DNA of 54,708 bases, from positions 1-54,708 of the forward strand of contig CALVTE010000006.1 of the NCBI GenBank assembly GCA_944360075.1, given 5' to 3'. The notes below the pieces were generated by a model. The model saw only the letters and a program-made list of their open reading frames with translations, made no database searches and was not told where the DNA came from. This DNA is from an uncultured Clostridia bacterium. Its GTDB lineage: Bacteria; Bacillota; Clostridia; Christensenellales; UBA1242. Numbering within the stretch: position 1 is the first letter of the stretch; each line of letters starts with the position of its first letter. Positions 53,701 to 54,708 of this stretch are shown here, in pieces. The translations under genes and the position numbers were made by a program.

Positions 53701-54001
53701 AAGCCTTGTGATTGCCTTTTGCCCTTGCGTAAACCAAGGCTACGACCTGTCTAGGTCACTTGAAGAAGAGCGCCAAGCGGTAGATTGCGGCTTCTGGCCA
53801 CTCTACACCTATCATCCACAAACTCAAAAATTTGAATTACAAAGCCAAATGGATGAAAAGCTTTATCAACAATTATTGCAAAATGAAAGGCGCTTTAGCT
53901 TGACAAAAGACAACAACAAACAATATCTTCTTGACAAGCAACAACAGCAAGCCAAAGAAGAATTTGAAATTTTAAAGCAAAAAAGTCAAAAAAATCAGTA
54001 A
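50774..54001 (+). CDS. nifJ: pyruvate:ferredoxin (flavodoxin) oxidoreductase
   Basis: A single-chain enzyme that oxidises pyruvate with CoA to acetyl-CoA and CO2, passing electrons to ferredoxin; it is central to anaerobic fermentation. The 1075 residues, a little short of the usual 1170-1200, contain the pyrimidine-binding domain (YPITPSSPMAEFASEQSS), a CoA-side domain and the gamma domain. Two 4Fe-4S motifs follow (CVQCGMCTIACP near 670, CTGCGVCARTCP near 723), then the TPP domain (GDGWAYDIGYGG near 876, SYSNTGGQ near 907). Extra cluster cysteines occur in ACAGCGQ and CPCVNQG. The ATG at 50774 is fixed by the promoter. A terminator follows. Confidence 0.95.
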   Translation: MKKIIDGATAAATIAYKLSQIIPIYPITPSSPMAEFASEQSSKQIKNVFGQDVKVIEMQSEGGVSGLLHGAALSGALGSTFTSSQGLLLMLPNLYKLAGENLPAVIHVGARAVASHALSIFGDHSDVMSVRSSGVVMLCSDSVQASHDLALAAHLLALKSSLPVLHFMDGFRSTHEIQKIEVFEDESIKILAEKDVENFAKRNRNLQFGTAQNPDTFFQNRMAREVLYQNVDKNLHEVFKKIFDLCHRKYQAFEFYGNKNAENVIVAMGSSCKTIEEYIDKHPKEKIGLVKVVLYRPFLKEEFLKSLPKSVKTISVLDRTKESGAYPPLALDVIACLQEQKSSIEVLSGVYGLGGKEFTPNCVEAVYQNMKGQKKNNFSVGIEDDVTFSSLQLEKSEEEEKSFNIKIFGLGSDGSVSASKSTIKIIGRCTDLNVQAYFEYDSKKSGSITQSHIRLSQKQIKSSYLLSSADIISINNFSFVHRYNCLKGIKKNGIVLLNTIFTGKELGKVLPTTFVELLKQNSCKLYAVNAQKLAKEHNLGNKINIIMQTALFACTNLLPKNQILGEIESEIIENFAVKGKKVVENNISAAKSVFGEVEEVDYSRFAGADHQYVKKGNEFYNKIMSKLEKLEGDSLPVSAFNSDGSAPLDTSKYEKRGIALSLPQFVKENCVQCGMCTIACPHSALSSLLVNEEDVAEADRKDFANAIGFEGKLFKILLSPEDCTGCGVCARTCPAIKKALVLTAAEKILEESKKTYEKYSCLPLQKQNKFSTDFAKGLQFCPSLFKFPAACAGCGQTAYIKILTMLNGSNMVIANATGCSSIYGGSYGFCPFATDEKGQGITWANSLFEDNAEFGLGIALAEKQKKSGKKVWIIGGDGWAYDIGYGGLDHVLASGENVNILVLDNQSYSNTGGQASKATPTGASIKFSEQGKTSRKKNLGLMALNYKDVFVAQIALGKDMSQTIKALKAAQEYQGPSLVIAFCPCVNQGYDLSRSLEEERQAVDCGFWPLYTYHPQTQKFELQSQMDEKLYQQLLQNERRFSLTKDNNKQYLLDKQQQQAKEEFEILKQKSQKNQ

Positions 54002-54027
54002 AAAAATGCACAAAAGTGCATTTTTTT
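54002..54027. terminator. bidirectional intrinsic terminator
   Basis: AAAAATGCAC (54002-54011) pairs with GTGCATTTTT (54016-54025) around a 4-nt loop, with T-runs on both strands. It serves nifJ and the convergent hydrolase gene ending at 54026. Confidence 0.85.
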
Positions 54028-54708
54028 AACAAATTTTGTCCAAAAATCGATTGACTACGCTGATATATTTTTTCTTGTCGACATCATAACTTTCTGTATG
54101 TTTTGCGCCTTTGGCAATATAGAGACTACGCCTTTTCTCCTCGAGCGAATGATAAATGTTATACCCCATTTCAGTCGGCACAAAATCGTCATCGCTGCCA
54201 TGAATGACAAGCAGCGGCAAAGAAGTTTTTTTGAGTTGTTTAATGCAGTCGGCCTGTTTCATATCATAACCATTTTTTCGATTTGCAAACTTGACAAACA
54301 TTTTCAAGAGCAGTTTTGGATGCGCTTTACACTTGTTATAGACATGGCAAACCTGTCTGAAAGTGTTGTCAAAGCCGCAATCTTCAATAATGCCCAGCAC
54401 CTTGCAACTGCACTGTTGAGCACTGGCGTTGCAAACGGCGCTTGCCCCCATCGATTGACCAAAAAGCACAATGCTGTAGCGGCTGTTTTTTTGCGCAAGA
54501 AATTCGCACCAATCAGCCACATCAAGCCTGTCAACCCAGCCCATACCAACAGTGTCGCCCCCGCTTTTTCCATGAGCACGATTGTCAACAGCAAGCACAT
54601 CAAAACCGCGTTTGAGAAAAATATCGGCAAACTTTGCCATGTCAACATAATTGCCACCATAGCCGTGCACGAGAAGTGCCACATAGTTGCTCGAATTTGA
54701 AAAATATT
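54026..54708 (-). CDS. alpha/beta hydrolase, 5' end beyond the window
   Basis: The frame stays open to the right edge (reading YFSNSSNYVALLVHGYGG), so the true start is not in the window; the GTG at 54682 is internal. The serine hydrolase core is visible: oxyanion motif HGYGG, nucleophile GQSMGA, acid in GSDDDFVP, and His in GAKHTES, all in the right order. It resembles the AXE1/BAAT-like and FrsA-like hydrolases with a membrane or signal segment that would lie upstream. Substrate is unknown; esterase or peptidase activity is possible. It converges with nifJ across a shared terminator. Confidence 0.82.
   Translation of the reverse strand, partial: YFSNSSNYVALLVHGYGGNYVDMAKFADIFLKRGFDVLAVDNRAHGKSGGDTVGMGWVDRLDVADWCEFLAQKNSRYSIVLFGQSMGASAVCNASAQQCSCKVLGIIEDCGFDNTFRQVCHVYNKCKAHPKLLLKMFVKFANRKNGYDMKQADCIKQLKKTSLPLLVIHGSDDDFVPTEMGYNIYHSLEEKRRSLYIAKGAKHTESYDVDKKKYISVVNRFLDKIC

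Noticed and set aside
54304..54684. A 126-residue minus-strand ORF starting MWHFSC
   Set aside because: It lies in another frame over the alpha/beta hydrolase, which has all catalytic motifs in order.

Overview
The window is A+T-rich chromosomal DNA from a low-GC Gram-positive, anaerobic bacterium. It is probably an uncultured member of the Clostridia (inference). The pointers are a pyruvate:ferredoxin oxidoreductase with no trace of aerobic respiration, lipoprotein signal peptides, a heterodimeric MarR-controlled ABC exporter, a RecD2/ComF pair, a YhaO/YhaN-type nuclease pair and large GLUG-type surface proteins. TGA is used as stop, so the code is standard.

Layout. 1-4.6 kb: the end of an unseen plus-strand gene, then lgt, a Rho-like protein that has lost its ATPase motifs, a His-rich heavy-metal exporter and a beta-solenoid protein, all on the minus strand. 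4.6-10.8 kb: a plus-strand operon of marR, two half-ABC exporters with complementary degenerate sites, and a MacB-like ABC protein. 10.8-16.1 kb: a minus-strand operon marR-cysS-valS-membrane protein. 16.1-19.1 kb: recD2-comF. 19.2-25.2 kb: small membrane and hypothetical genes, tRNA-Glu, a rubrerythrin with an eroded di-iron site, and a sugar-symporter/lipoprotein/substrate-binding-protein cluster. 25.3-34.0 kb: two GLUG surface proteins, one of 2131 residues. 34.1-36.9 kb: an orphan phage-type terminase, a secreted SH3-like protein and a small sigma-like helix-turn-helix protein.

37.3-43.8 kb is an accessory island. It starts at an intact tRNA-Leu, preceded by a broken tRNA-Leu copy, and ends at two palindromic copies of the tRNA-Leu 3' end followed by a copy of the tRNA's terminator. 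Inside are a DEDDh exonuclease-BRCT-TPR protein, a lipoprotein, a consensus promoter driving a structured RNA of about 107 nt, a nested hairpin of about 211 nt, a sigma-like protein, GC-rich palindromic repeats and a large serine recombinase. This is the least explained part of the window.

43.8-54.7 kb returns to core genes: yhaN/yhaO-like nuclease genes, a membrane-anchored beta-solenoid protein, a compact alaS without its C-terminal domain, truA, nifJ, and the start of an alpha/beta hydrolase that runs off the right edge. Several core genes (lgt, truA, yhaO) have a good -35/-10 pair only about 6 nt before the ATG, which predicts leaderless mRNAs. No CRISPR array, rRNA or complete prophage was seen.
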